Notes: generated by a model not told the origin, from the letters alone. Shown: positions 53,110-62,996, numbered from the stretch's first letter. The stretch is DNA of 64,000 bases from an uncultured Clostridium sp. (GCA_934717555.1 CAKUYY010000003.1:1-64000); one strand, 5' to 3'. Program-made: numbers and translations.

Positions 53110-54027
53110 ATGATACACATGAAGATTTTAATAACGGGAGGAAACGGCCAGCTGGGGACGGAACTCTCCACGGTGTTAGAACGTCAGCAATCGGAATTGG
53201 GGGCTATCCCTGCCTGCTATCAGGGAGCACAGGTTGTCCGTGTGGATGTAGACGAGCTGGACATTACTGATTTGGAAGCAGTTTTGCAATTCATCCAGGA
53301 AGGCCAATTTGACCTGATCCTCAACTGTGCCGCCTACACCAATGTGGATGCCTGTGAGACCCACAAGGATGCGGCGTTCCAGGTGAATGCTCTGGGGGCG
53401 CGCAATTTGGCCATGGCTGCCCAAAGGGCAGGGGCGAAGCTTGTGCATGTGTCCACCGACTATGTCTTTGCCGGCGATGGCAAAGAGCCTTATGAGGAGT
53501 GGAGCCTGTGCAATCCCCAGAGCGCTTACGGCGCTACCAAACTGCTGGGGGAACAATATGTGAGGGAATTCTGTTCCCGTTATTTCATTGTTCGGACTTC
53601 CTGGCTGTATGGATATGTGGGAGGGAACTTTGTCAAGACCATGATGCGTTTGGGACGGGAGCGCGGCGCGATCACCGTAGTAAACGACCAACGTGGAAAC
53701 CCCACCAATGCGGCAGATCTGGCATACCATATTTTGAAATTAGGTGCCAGCGAACAATACGGGATTTATCATTGCACTGGAAACGGGGAGTGCTCCTGGT
53801 ATGATTTTGCCTGTAAGATCATCGAATATGCTGGGATTGACGCCAAAGTTTCTCCATGCACTAGTGAAGAATACGCAAAGAACTGTCCCAATACCGCAAA
53901 ACGCCCTGCTTATTCTTCTTTAGAGCATCGGATGCTGCGCAATACGGTAGGGGACGAGATGCGCCCTTGGCAGGAAGCGCTTCAATACTATATCGCAAAT
54001 TATAAGGAAGGCGGAAACAACACATGA
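53110..54027 (+). CDS. rmlD: dTDP-4-dehydrorhamnose reductase
   Basis: This 305-residue short-chain dehydrogenase catalyses the last step to dTDP-L-rhamnose. The cofactor loop GGNGQLGTEL, the segment VHVSTDYVFAG, and the catalytic Tyr/Lys pair in SAYGATKLLGE are present, with RTSWLYG further on. ATG 53110 is chosen because GGAG lies 7 bases upstream; GTG 53098 and ATG 53119 are in-frame alternatives. The stop overlaps the rmlB start by 4 bases (ATGA), giving translational coupling. Confidence 0.95.
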   Translation: MIHMKILITGGNGQLGTELSTVLERQQSELGAIPACYQGAQVVRVDVDELDITDLEAVLQFIQEGQFDLILNCAAYTNVDACETHKDAAFQVNALGARNLAMAAQRAGAKLVHVSTDYVFAGDGKEPYEEWSLCNPQSAYGATKLLGEQYVREFCSRYFIVRTSWLYGYVGGNFVKTMMRLGRERGAITVVNDQRGNPTNAADLAYHILKLGASEQYGIYHCTGNGECSWYDFACKIIEYAGIDAKVSPCTSEEYAKNCPNTAKRPAYSSLEHRMLRNTVGDEMRPWQEALQYYIANYKEGGNNT

Positions 54028-55082
54028 AAACATATCTGGTAACCGGCGGCGCCGGATTTATTGGTTCGAATTTTGTCATTTACATGCTCAATAAATATCA
54101 GGATGTCAAGATTGTCAACCTGGATAAGCTCACTTACGCGGGCAACCTGGAAAACCTGAAGAGCGTGGAGAACAATCCCAATTATACCTTTGTACAGGCC
54201 GATATCTGCGACAAAGAGGCTGTAGAGGCGTTGTTTGAGAAGTATTCCTTTGATTATGTCATCAATTTTGCCGCGGAGAGCCATGTGGACCGCAGCATCG
54301 CTGATCCGGAAATTTTTGTAAAAACCAATGTGTTGGGCACTGTAAATCTGCTGAACACAGCCAAAAAGGCATGGCAGATCGGCGATGACCAGTACAAGGA
54401 AGGCTGCAAATTCCTGCAAGTTTCCACCGACGAGGTGTACGGCTCCCTGGGGGCGACCGGATACTTCATGGAGACCACCCCGCTGGATCCCCACAGCCCC
54501 TATTCCTCCAGCAAGGCATCCGCCGACCTGTTCGTGAAGGCGTATGCCGATACCTATAAATTCCCGGTGAATATCACCCGTTGTTCCAATAACTACGGCC
54601 CGTACCAGTTCCCGGAAAAACTCATTCCCCTGATGATCAATAATACTTTGCAGCACAAGGACCTGCCCATCTATGGCGACGGTATGCAGATCCGCGACTG
54701 GCTGTATGTAGAGGATCACTGCAAAGCCATCGATATGGTGGCGAGAGACGGCGTAGTGGGACAAGTCTACAATGTAGGCGGACACAATGAGCGTCCTAAT
54801 ATTACGATTGTCAAGACGATTTTGTCTTATATCAAAGAGCATGTTGATCCAGAAGTGGGCGAGCACATGATGAAACATGTGGAAGACCGCAAGGGGCATG
54901 ACCGCCGGTACGGCATTGACCCGGAGAAGATCAAGAATGATCTGGGCTGGTATCCGGAAACCTCCTTTGAGGTGGGTATCCAAAAGACCATCCAGTGGTA
55001 TCTGAACAATAAGGAATGGATGGAGAACGTCACCAGCGGCGCTTATCAGGAATATTACAAGAAGATGTACGAGAATAAATAA
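54024..55082 (+). CDS. rmlB: dTDP-glucose 4,6-dehydratase
   Basis: This 352-residue extended short-chain dehydrogenase makes dTDP-4-keto-6-deoxyglucose. It has the NAD loop GGAGFIGSNFV, AAESHVDRSI, the VSTDEVYG segment with the family Asp/Glu pair, the catalytic YSSSKASAD, and NNYGPYQFPEKLIP. The length is normal. Its start overlaps the rmlD stop. Codon bias opens a long antisense frame that is not a gene. Confidence 0.97.
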   Translation: MKTYLVTGGAGFIGSNFVIYMLNKYQDVKIVNLDKLTYAGNLENLKSVENNPNYTFVQADICDKEAVEALFEKYSFDYVINFAAESHVDRSIADPEIFVKTNVLGTVNLLNTAKKAWQIGDDQYKEGCKFLQVSTDEVYGSLGATGYFMETTPLDPHSPYSSSKASADLFVKAYADTYKFPVNITRCSNNYGPYQFPEKLIPLMINNTLQHKDLPIYGDGMQIRDWLYVEDHCKAIDMVARDGVVGQVYNVGGHNERPNITIVKTILSYIKEHVDPEVGEHMMKHVEDRKGHDRRYGIDPEKIKNDLGWYPETSFEVGIQKTIQWYLNNKEWMENVTSGAYQEYYKKMYENK

Positions 55083-55115
55083 ACGATTCATGAGAGGGTA
55101 TAGCATACAGGACCG

Positions 55116-55136
55116 GGGCGGTAGAAATTACCGCCC
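55116..55136 (+). other. Intercistronic hairpin between rmlB and rmlC
   Basis: GGGCGGTA pairs perfectly with TACCGCCC (8 bp, 5-base loop). There is no T-run, so it may stabilise or process the mRNA rather than end it. Confidence 0.55.
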
Positions 55137-55198
55137 GCACTGTTGTTATGGCCTTTCTTGTTACGTGCCCCAAATATCAAAGAAAGAAAGGGATTGTC

Positions 55199-55771
55199 AT
55201 GGGAAAATTTAAGTTTATTGAAACCGGTATCGAAGGTTTGGTCATTGTAGAGCCCACGGTGTTCGGAGATAACCGCGGTTATTTTATGGAAACCTATAAT
55301 TATAATGAGTTCGCGGCTGCGGGCTTGGATATGGTTTTTGTACAGGACAACCAGAGTAAATCCAAAAAAGGCGTACTGCGCGGATTGCATTTCCAAAAGA
55401 ACAATCCCCAGGGCAAGTTGGTGCGTGCCGTTCGGGGCGAAGTATACGATGTGGCGGTGGATCTGCGCAAGGGCAGTAAAACCTACGGCAAATGGTATGG
55501 TGTGCTGCTCAGCGAGGAGAACAAACGCCAGTTCTATGTGCCGGAAGGATTTGCCCACGGTTTCTTGGTGATGACGGATACCGCGGAATTTGTATATAAA
55601 TGTACCCGCTTCTATGATCCCACCGACGAGGGCGGCCTGATGTGGAATGACCCCGATGTAGGCGTGGAATGGCCTATCCAGGAGGGGATGGAGATTTTGC
55701 TCAGCGAAAAAGATAAAAAGAATACGGCGTTCCGCGATTTGGAAAGCCCCTTTGTGATGCCGGAAAAATAA
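55199..55771 (+). CDS. rmlC: dTDP-4-dehydrorhamnose 3,5-epimerase
   Basis: This 190-residue cupin enzyme epimerises C3 and C5 of the 4-keto sugar. The signature VLRGLHFQ with the catalytic His, the segment YVPEGFAHGFLV and the C-terminal YDPTDEGGLMWNDPDVGVEW, here cited as GGLMWNDPD, are present. ATG 55199 is chosen because AAGAAAGGGA lies 6 bases upstream; the ATG at 55148 is too early. It completes the dTDP-rhamnose pathway in this operon. Confidence 0.96.
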   Translation: MGKFKFIETGIEGLVIVEPTVFGDNRGYFMETYNYNEFAAAGLDMVFVQDNQSKSKKGVLRGLHFQKNNPQGKLVRAVRGEVYDVAVDLRKGSKTYGKWYGVLLSEENKRQFYVPEGFAHGFLVMTDTAEFVYKCTRFYDPTDEGGLMWNDPDVGVEWPIQEGMEILLSEKDKKNTAFRDLESPFVMPEK

Positions 55772-55792
55772 AACCGAAAGAGGAGTATCGCT

Positions 55793-56587
55793 TTGAAAAA
55801 ACAGATACAGACCTTTATGAGGTATCGCTTCCTGTTGGAGGACCTCATTTCGAGGGACTTAAAAGTAAAATATAGGCGGTCGGTATTGGGGCTTGTGTGG
55901 AGTATCCTCAATCCCCTGCTGATGATGCTGGTAGTAACCACGGTATTCAGCACGATCCTGAGAATTCAGATTGAAAATTTTCCCCTTTATTACCTGACAG
56001 GTTCTTTGATTTTTAACTTTATTTCGGAAGCTACTTCAGCGGCCCTTATCTCTATTATTTCCTCCGCACAGCTGATTAAAAAAGTTTATGTGCCCAAGTA
56101 TATTTTCCCTGTGGAAAAGACCCTGTTTTCCTTTGTCAATATGTTATTCTCCCTGATCGCCATTGTGATCATCATGGTGATTACCCCGAATACGCAGTGG
56201 CATTGGACGCTGGTATTGTTCCCGATTCCGCTGATTTACGCTTTGGTATTCGCCATCGGGTTGGGGCTGATTCTGGCGGCGATCAATGTGTTTTTCCGGG
56301 ATGTGGGACATTTATATTCCGTTTGGCTGACCGCCTGGACGTATTTGACCCCCATTATTTATACCATCGATATGTTGCCGGAAAACCTGCGCTGGCTCAT
56401 GAAAATCAATCCCTTGTATCATTATGTCACTTATTTCCGGATGCTGGTTATGGATGGAAATGTTCCAGCGCTCACGCCGGGGTGGCAATATCTCGACCTC
56501 ATTTGCCTGGCGTTTTCCCTTTCGTTCCTGGTGCTGGGGTTGATTGTCTTTAAAAAGTCCCAGGATAAATTTATTCTGCACATATAA
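55793..56587 (+). CDS. Polysaccharide ABC exporter, membrane protein (Wzm/TagG-like)
   Basis: This 264-residue protein is of the ABC-2 family, with six membrane segments. The N-terminal amphipathic part (LLEDLISRDLKVKYRRSVLG) and NPLLMMLVVTTVFS are typical of Wzm/TagG/RfbA permeases that move lipid-linked polysaccharide across the membrane. It starts with TTG 55793, 7 bases after AAAGAGGAG. It lies 21 bases after rmlC and 13 bases before its ATPase partner. Confidence 0.92.
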   Translation: MKKQIQTFMRYRFLLEDLISRDLKVKYRRSVLGLVWSILNPLLMMLVVTTVFSTILRIQIENFPLYYLTGSLIFNFISEATSAALISIISSAQLIKKVYVPKYIFPVEKTLFSFVNMLFSLIAIVIIMVITPNTQWHWTLVLFPIPLIYALVFAIGLGLILAAINVFFRDVGHLYSVWLTAWTYLTPIIYTIDMLPENLRWLMKINPLYHYVTYFRMLVMDGNVPALTPGWQYLDLICLAFSLSFLVLGLIVFKKSQDKFILHI

Positions 56588-56600
56588 GGAGGGGGAAAAT

Positions 56601-57332
56601 TTGGCAAACGCGGTAGAGATTGAACATGTTACCATGCGGTTTAATATGTCCAAAGACAAGGTGGACAGCATCAAGGAATATATGATCCGTTTGATGAAAC
56701 GCCAGCTCTTTTTTGAAGAATTTTTTGCCCTCAAGGACGTCAGCCTGAATATTGAAAAAGGCGACGTATTCGGAATTGTGGGGTTAAACGGTTCTGGAAA
56801 GAGCACCCTGCTCAAGGTGATTTCTGGCATTTTAAAACCCAGCAAGGGCCGGGTGAGGACTTACGGAACCATTTCCCCCATGATTGAGCTGGGGGCCGGC
56901 TTTGATATGGATCTGACCGCGCGGGAAAATGTATTTTTAAATGGTTCTGTTTTGGGCTATTCCCGCAAACAGATGCGGGAAAAATTTGATGAGATCATTG
57001 AATTTGCGGAATTAAAGGATTTCGTGGATGTGGCCGTAAAGAACTATTCCAGCGGTATGATGGCCCGACTGGGATTTGCCATAGCCACCATTACCAAACC
57101 TGAAATTTTAATTGTAGACGAGATTCTGGCGGTAGGAGATTTCTTATTCCAGGAAAAATGTGAAAACCGGATTCGTGAATTAATGGACGGCGGTACTACG
57201 GTGCTGATCGTCTCCCATGCCATTGAACAGATTGAACGCTTGTGCAAGCATGTATTATGGCTGGATCACGGGCATATGAAAATGCTCGGGGATACCAAAA
57301 CGGTATGTGACGCTTATAAACAGATCAATTGA
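56601..57332 (+). CDS. Polysaccharide ABC exporter, ATPase (Wzt/TagH-like, short form)
   Basis: This 243-residue ATPase energises the exporter. Walker A is GLNGSGKST, the signature YSSGMMARLGFA and Walker B ILIVDEILAVGD, all of the Wzt/TagH type, with the family segment GAGFDMDLTARENV. It ends right after the ATPase domain, so it lacks the C-terminal carbohydrate-binding domain that some Wzt proteins use to recognise a chain-end cap. TTG 56601 is chosen because AGGAGGGGG lies 5 bases upstream; the frame to 56544 overlaps the permease gene. Confidence 0.93.
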   Translation: MANAVEIEHVTMRFNMSKDKVDSIKEYMIRLMKRQLFFEEFFALKDVSLNIEKGDVFGIVGLNGSGKSTLLKVISGILKPSKGRVRTYGTISPMIELGAGFDMDLTARENVFLNGSVLGYSRKQMREKFDEIIEFAELKDFVDVAVKNYSSGMMARLGFAIATITKPEILIVDEILAVGDFLFQEKCENRIRELMDGGTTVLIVSHAIEQIERLCKHVLWLDHGHMKMLGDTKTVCDAYKQIN

Positions 57333-57405
57333 TCCAAAAGGGAGAAGGCAATGCTTTCTCAACGGGAAGGTTTTAGAGATTAAGGAGAAACTTGGAGGAT
57401 ATGGA

Positions 57406-60108
57406 ATGGAAAACAAGCTTGGTCTAGAGTACAATCAGAGCTACTATGAGGCATATGACATTGGGAACTCCAAGGTATCGTATGAGCATTGTCAGGCCCT
57501 CAAGGATTTTATGGCTCATGTAGCGGATGTGATTGTGGAGCAATTACATCCCAAAACCGTGTTGGATGCCGGATGTGCCATGGGATTCTTGGTAGAGGCG
57601 TTGAGAGACCGAGGAGTAGAGGCTTACGGAATTGATATTTCAGAATATGCCATCAGCCGTGTGAGGGAGGATATCAAACCCTATTGCTGGGTGCAATCCG
57701 CGACGCAGCCCCTGCTTTCAGATAAACCCGCTCATTACGACTTAATCGTCACTATTGAGGTGATTGAGCATCTCAGTGAGCAGGACGGCGCCCTCATGAT
57801 TGAGAATCTTACCCGGTATACCGATGATATTCTGTTTTCCTCCACGCCGAATGAGTCCCCGGAACCTACCCATAAAAACGTACAATATGGGGAATATTGG
57901 GTAAGACGGTTTGCGCAAAGTGGCTTTTATAAAGACGTCTTTTTCCATGCTGATTTTATTTCTAACCAGGCGATGCGTTTCCAGAAAAAAGAAGGCGGCG
58001 CTCAGCTGATCGAGGATTATGAAAAGGCGTACCGCCTTTGCCAGGATCAGCAGAAAGCTTTGGAAAAGCGCGCCGAGGAGCTGGAACAAGAGGTACGGCG
58101 GACCATGGATCAAATGGTGGATCTCACAGTGAAAAATAAAGGATTGATCGGCGAAAACGAATATTATGCCGCCCAAATGAGAACCATCACCAAAGAAAAT
58201 GAAAAATTGTCCGAGCACATTCAGGATCTTTGTGTTCTTTACAGCGGTGTGGTGAATTCCACCGCATGGAAAATGACGAAGCCTATACGGGCGATAGGGA
58301 ATGGCATCCGCAAACTGATTTATTCCAATCGGGCGACGACATTGTTGGTCAAAGGAATGAAAAGTCTGCTGCATGAGGGTTTCCGGGCGACTCTGCATAA
58401 AACCAGAAAAAGCCTGGATCAACAGAATAATTTTAAAGAATTTGCCAAGCATGTTCTTCCCTCCCAGGAAGAACTGGAGAAGGAGCGCAACACAAAATTC
58501 GCAAAAGACATCAAGTTTAGTATCCTGGTTCCCCTATATAATACCCCTATTCCCTTCCTGGAGGAGATGATTGATTCCGTTATCCAACAGACTTACCCTA
58601 ATTGGGAGCTGTGTCTGGCGGATGGAAGCGATGACCAGCATCCCGAAGTAGGACAGCGTGTGAAACAGTATGCCCAAAAGGATAGCCGTATCCGGTATCA
58701 CAAGCTGGAAAAGAACCTGGGAATTGCGGACAATACCAACGCTTGTATCGAGATGGCTACAGGCGACTATATCGCTTTGTTTGACCATGACGATGTGCTG
58801 CATCCATCGGTACTGTTTGAGAATATGAAGGCGATTACGGAACAGGATGCCGACTTTATCTATACCGATGAGATGACTTTTTCGGAAACTCTGGAGAACG
58901 CTTTGACTGTGCACTGTAAGCCGGATTTTGCCATAGACAACTTGCGGGCAAATAATTATATTTGTCATTTTTCCGTATTCAGCAGGGAACTTTTGGATCA
59001 GGCTGGATGGTTTGACCGGAATTATGATGGCAGCCAGGACTATGATATTATCCTGCGTTTGACAGAAAAGGCCCGCCACATTGTGCATATTCCCAAGGTA
59101 TTATATTTTTGGCGCAGCCATCCGGGATCTGTGGCCAGCGATATCAGTGCGAAGCCTTATTGTATCACTTCCGCCAAAAAAGCGCTTAACGATCATCTCA
59201 AGCGCTGCGGGCTGGAAGGGGAAGCGGAAGATGCGCCCCGTTTAACTTCCATTTATCGCATCAAGTATAAAATTCAAGGGGAGCCTTTGATCTCTATTTT
59301 GATTCCCAATAAGGATCATATCAAGGACTTGACCCGTTGTATTTACTCTATTATCGAGAAGAGTACGTATTCCAATTATGAGATTATTATTATGGAAAAC
59401 AATAGTGAGGAAAAGGAAACCTTTGAATATTACGAGATTTTGCAGAAACGTCAAAATATTCATGTAGTTACCTGGAAGGGTCCTTTTAATTACTCGGCTA
59501 TCAATAATTTTGGAAGAACTTTTGCAAAGGGAGAATATCTGCTTTTCTTAAACAATGATATTGAGGTCATTACTCCGGACTGGATGCAGGAGATGTTGAT
59601 GTATGCCCAGCGTAAGGATGTTGGGGCAGTAGGCTGTAAGCTGTATTATCCCGACGATACGGTTCAGCATGCCGGCGTGGTAGTGGGAATTTTGGGAACA
59701 GCGGGACATGTCCACTATCGCTATGAGAAAAGCAATTTGGGTTATATGGGACGACTGTATTACGCTCAGGATTTCAGTGCTGTGACCGCCGCCTGTATGA
59801 TGATGCCAGCTTCTGTCTTTGATGAGGTGGGCGGGTTTGATGAGCGTTTTGTAGTAGCTTATAATGATGTGGACTTATGCCTGCGTGTGAGAAAAACAGA
59901 AAAATTAGTGGTATTTACGCCCTTTGCGGAGCTGTATCATTACGAATCTAAGACCCGCGGGAATGATTTGGATGAACAGAATAAAGAGCGGTTTGATAGA
60001 GAACAGGATCTTTTTCGATCCACCTGGAAGGATTTTCTGGAGAAAGGGGATCCCTATTATAATCCAAACTTCTCTTTGGAGCGAGAAGATTTTTACCTAA
60101 AGGCATAA
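57406..60108 (+). CDS. Methyltransferase - coiled-coil - tandem GT2 fusion protein
   Basis: This 900-residue protein has four parts. Residues about 1-195 form a SAM methyltransferase (LDAGCAMGFLVEAL, then YGIDIS and TIEVIEHLS). Residues about 198-280 are a charged coiled coil (ALEKRAEELEQEVRR and onward). Residues about 365-615 form a first GT2 (SILVPLYNTPIPFLEEM, FDHDDVLHPS). Residues about 625-885 form a second GT2 (LISILIPNKDHIKDL, LFLNNDIEV, GGFDERFVVAYNDVDLCLR). The layout suggests chain extension plus methyl capping with a ruler-like spacer (inference). ATG 57406 follows GGAGG; the frame to 57307 overlaps the ATPase gene. Confidence 0.88.
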   Translation: MENKLGLEYNQSYYEAYDIGNSKVSYEHCQALKDFMAHVADVIVEQLHPKTVLDAGCAMGFLVEALRDRGVEAYGIDISEYAISRVREDIKPYCWVQSATQPLLSDKPAHYDLIVTIEVIEHLSEQDGALMIENLTRYTDDILFSSTPNESPEPTHKNVQYGEYWVRRFAQSGFYKDVFFHADFISNQAMRFQKKEGGAQLIEDYEKAYRLCQDQQKALEKRAEELEQEVRRTMDQMVDLTVKNKGLIGENEYYAAQMRTITKENEKLSEHIQDLCVLYSGVVNSTAWKMTKPIRAIGNGIRKLIYSNRATTLLVKGMKSLLHEGFRATLHKTRKSLDQQNNFKEFAKHVLPSQEELEKERNTKFAKDIKFSILVPLYNTPIPFLEEMIDSVIQQTYPNWELCLADGSDDQHPEVGQRVKQYAQKDSRIRYHKLEKNLGIADNTNACIEMATGDYIALFDHDDVLHPSVLFENMKAITEQDADFIYTDEMTFSETLENALTVHCKPDFAIDNLRANNYICHFSVFSRELLDQAGWFDRNYDGSQDYDIILRLTEKARHIVHIPKVLYFWRSHPGSVASDISAKPYCITSAKKALNDHLKRCGLEGEAEDAPRLTSIYRIKYKIQGEPLISILIPNKDHIKDLTRCIYSIIEKSTYSNYEIIIMENNSEEKETFEYYEILQKRQNIHVVTWKGPFNYSAINNFGRTFAKGEYLLFLNNDIEVITPDWMQEMLMYAQRKDVGAVGCKLYYPDDTVQHAGVVVGILGTAGHVHYRYEKSNLGYMGRLYYAQDFSAVTAACMMMPASVFDEVGGFDERFVVAYNDVDLCLRVRKTEKLVVFTPFAELYHYESKTRGNDLDEQNKERFDREQDLFRSTWKDFLEKGDPYYNPNFSLEREDFYLKA

Positions 60109-60283
60109 TTCTTTATAGAAATCAGAATGGTGGACATGTAATAATTTTTGATTGTAATAGGAAAGTTTTCATTTGGTAGAGTGTTCCCGAGGTATAGGAA
60201 AATACGTTCCGAATCATTAAATAAGAAGAGAAATGGTTCTGATTTCTTGTGACCAAATGAATTGCATTTGAGGAGAATAAGAA

Positions 60284-60961
60284 ATGGTAAAACAGCAGTG
60301 GATAGAGTTCTGCCAATGGATCAAGCGTCATGCGAAGGTAATTACTTTTTCTATCTTTTGTATTTTCGCCCTTCTTACCGTAATAACAATTCTATTTCCT
60401 GGAAAAACTTATAGTCAAGTCACGTTAGAATCTCATATTTCTCAAAATGTAGGTCCGTTTATAGATGGAAAATCAGTGGAATATGAATTTTCTTGTGAGG
60501 AAGATGGATTATCTGGTGTTCAGATATTATTTTCCACCTATGCTAGAGTAAATGCAGGTGGAAAAATCCATGTGGAAATTACAGATTTACAGACAAATAA
60601 GGTTGCCTACCAAGGAATTATCAAAACGGAGCAATTACAGGATAATCAATATTATCCTGTAATGTTCCCGGAAATCCCTGATTCTAAAGGGAAACAATAC
60701 AATATAAAACTGTATCCGGAAAATTGTGATCTCAGTAATGCGGTCACTTTCTGGATAGGAGATTCTGGACAAGACAGTGAAATTATGGTAGATGGGGAAA
60801 TGGTAACAGGCGGCTTAATTTCCGACTTATTGATTTCTAAAGATAGATATCGCTTATTATGGGAGCTTTTGCTATTGACGGCGGGTAGTTTTGCCCTATG
60901 GGGAGTAGCTCCTAAAAAATATCCAGAGATTTCGGAAGAAATAGGGGAGGGAAGGGAATGA
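60284..60961 (+). CDS. Unknown bitopic membrane protein of the polysaccharide locus
   Basis: I do not recognise this 225-residue protein. It has a membrane segment at about residues 18-38, an extracytoplasmic beta-rich domain of about 150 residues (YEFSCEEDGLSGVQILF, GGKIHVEITD, YNIKLYPENCDL), and a second membrane segment at about 193-212. Its outer domain resembles in style the one in the next protein. It overlaps that gene by 4 bases, so the two are coupled and may act together. The DNA from here to 62.9 kb is clearly more AT-rich than the rest of the window, which suggests recent acquisition. The 175 bases before it show only AT-rich sequence. Confidence 0.7.
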   Translation: MVKQQWIEFCQWIKRHAKVITFSIFCIFALLTVITILFPGKTYSQVTLESHISQNVGPFIDGKSVEYEFSCEEDGLSGVQILFSTYARVNAGGKIHVEITDLQTNKVAYQGIIKTEQLQDNQYYPVMFPEIPDSKGKQYNIKLYPENCDLSNAVTFWIGDSGQDSEIMVDGEMVTGGLISDLLISKDRYRLLWELLLLTAGSFALWGVAPKKYPEISEEIGEGRE

Positions 60962-62877
60962 AAGCGGCAATACAAAAGATTGATAAGAAAAAATGGATTC
61001 TTGGCGCGGTAGTTGTAGTTTGTATATTTCTTCTTTCCTTAGCCATAGAATTGGTGGGATTTCAGTGGAATCTTTTATTTTTAAAGGATGGGCAAAAAGG
61101 TACCATCACCTATAATCTCTCTGAATTGAACAAAACTGGGTTTCGAGAGGAAAATGGGGTATGGATTGCGGAACAGGATAATGCCCAGATTCATTTACGA
61201 TTTGACCGGATGTATGTCAATAAACTGGAGTATGGATACAATACCAGCAGCGATCTGGAGACGCAGATAACGGTAGATACTTATGATGTATATGGACAAT
61301 CAGAGATTAAATCGTTAGAGGATAACGGTGCGTATCAATTGGATCGATCTGTACAGAATATTCGTATGGATACTGATTCTATTACTTTGTCAGTTCCGGA
61401 AGGCACGGAGATTACTTATATCCAGATTGATAATTCTATTCAATGGAATCCCTTACGATATTTATTTATCTGTGTTGTACTATTTTTTATCACCGCTTTA
61501 ATTGTTTTCAGAAAACTATGGGCAAGAAAAGTAGAAGCAGGATTTTTGCTTGTAGCGGTTAGTATTGGCATTCTGCTTTTGGGATTATTGCCGGCCAAAA
61601 GTGTGTCTTGGGATGAACAGATACATTTTCGTTCTGCTTATGAATATTCTTTCCGAAGCAATGTTATATGGACAGACAGCGCGCAGCAGATTCGTCATAC
61701 TGATGAAGCCAATTCCTATTCTATTGAGGAAAGAAACGATGCTATTCAGTATATGAATGAGCATGCGGATTATAATTCACCCCAAAGCGTAGAGACACGT
61801 GGAAAAATTCCAAATTATAAAGATTATGGCTATTTTGCCCAGGCATTCATGTTACTATTGGGCAGAAAGTTGGGATTTACTTTTTCAATCTGTTATACAT
61901 TAGGAAGATTGGGCAATTTTATTCTCTATACTTTTATGATGTACATGGCTATTCGCAATATCAAAATTGGAAAACGAATGATGGCTTTAATCGCTCTTAT
62001 GCCCACTCCTATGTTTTTATCCTGCGTATATACCTATGATGCGGTAATTACTTCTTTTTTGATGGTGGCGTTTTCCATCATCATTAATGAATTATTGGAG
62101 CCAGAGAAAAGACTTTCTTTTGGAAATGCCTTTTTATTTATTGGATTAACAATATTTGCGTGTCTTCCAAAAGCGGTTTATGTTTTCTTTATTTTATTGG
62201 GGCTGCTTTTGCCAGAGAGTAAATTCCAGAGTAAGTCTGCAAAATGGATATTTAAAATAGGTCTGGTGTCTATTTTCATTATTTTATTAAGTACCTATGC
62301 TTTTTCAGCCATTATCGACCCCCAAGGTTCCTCCGACAGTCGAGGAGGGGATACAGATGTGGCTCGCCAGTTATCTTTGATGTTGGGACATCCCTTAGGA
62401 TTTTTAGAAATATTATTTAAGAATATGCAGCAGAGTATGGGATCCTATGTAATAGGTAGTCCATCGTTACTCCACTATGCGTATTTAGGGGAGTATAAGA
62501 CTTATAATCTACAAATTCTTATGGCGGCTTTGATTATTTTTACCGCTCTCACCGATACCTATGGGGAGAGAGATGGAGAAATGCTGCAACTTAAGTCAAA
62601 TCAGAAAATTTTCTTAGGTTTAGTAGTTTTAGGGGCCGCCGCTATGACATGGGTAGCGCTATATGTTGCCTTTACCCCCGTTGGATTAACACAAATCAAC
62701 GGTGTACAAGGTCGGTATTATATTCCTCTCTTAGTTCCATTTTTCTTATTATTCCGTTCCAAGAAAATCAAAAATTTGATCCGACCGGAAACGTATCATA
62801 TCATCCTATTTGGGGGAACGGCTTTCCTCTCCATGTTTTTAATTTATCATAATATCTTAAAACCATTATGTTTTTAA
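60958..62877 (+). CDS. DUF2142 polytopic membrane protein, GT-C-like
   Basis: This 639-residue protein has an N-terminal membrane segment (about residues 15-35), an outer beta-rich domain (about 40-160), and then about ten membrane helices. The segment SVSWDEQIHFRSAYEYSF and the late GVQGRYYIPLLVPFFLLF mark the DUF2142 family, whose layout resembles GT-C glycosyltransferases that use lipid-linked sugars outside the membrane. It may add side groups to the exported polysaccharide (inference). The gene is AT-rich and overlaps its upstream partner by 4 bases. Confidence 0.82.
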   Translation: MKAAIQKIDKKKWILGAVVVVCIFLLSLAIELVGFQWNLLFLKDGQKGTITYNLSELNKTGFREENGVWIAEQDNAQIHLRFDRMYVNKLEYGYNTSSDLETQITVDTYDVYGQSEIKSLEDNGAYQLDRSVQNIRMDTDSITLSVPEGTEITYIQIDNSIQWNPLRYLFICVVLFFITALIVFRKLWARKVEAGFLLVAVSIGILLLGLLPAKSVSWDEQIHFRSAYEYSFRSNVIWTDSAQQIRHTDEANSYSIEERNDAIQYMNEHADYNSPQSVETRGKIPNYKDYGYFAQAFMLLLGRKLGFTFSICYTLGRLGNFILYTFMMYMAIRNIKIGKRMMALIALMPTPMFLSCVYTYDAVITSFLMVAFSIIINELLEPEKRLSFGNAFLFIGLTIFACLPKAVYVFFILLGLLLPESKFQSKSAKWIFKIGLVSIFIILLSTYAFSAIIDPQGSSDSRGGDTDVARQLSLMLGHPLGFLEILFKNMQQSMGSYVIGSPSLLHYAYLGEYKTYNLQILMAALIIFTALTDTYGERDGEMLQLKSNQKIFLGLVVLGAAAMTWVALYVAFTPVGLTQINGVQGRYYIPLLVPFFLLFRSKKIKNLIRPETYHIILFGGTAFLSMFLIYHNILKPLCF

Positions 62878-62929
62878 TCCAAAAGCCTGGAAAAAGAATC
62901 TCCAAAAATTTAGTATAGTAAAATTTATT

Positions 62930-62958
62930 TTGGTATGTTAGGATATCTTTTGTATTAT
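62930..62958 (+). promoter_or_regulatory. Possible promoter of the licD gene
   Basis: TTGGTA and TATTAT are separated by 17 bases in the 119-base gap before licD. Confidence 0.45.
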
Positions 62959-62996
62959 AAACAAATATGGTGTATCATTAGGAGGGGAAATAAAAC

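Noticed and set aside
54000..55106. 368-codon open frame on the minus strand
   Set aside because: Antisense to rmlB, which is certain; same codon-bias effect.
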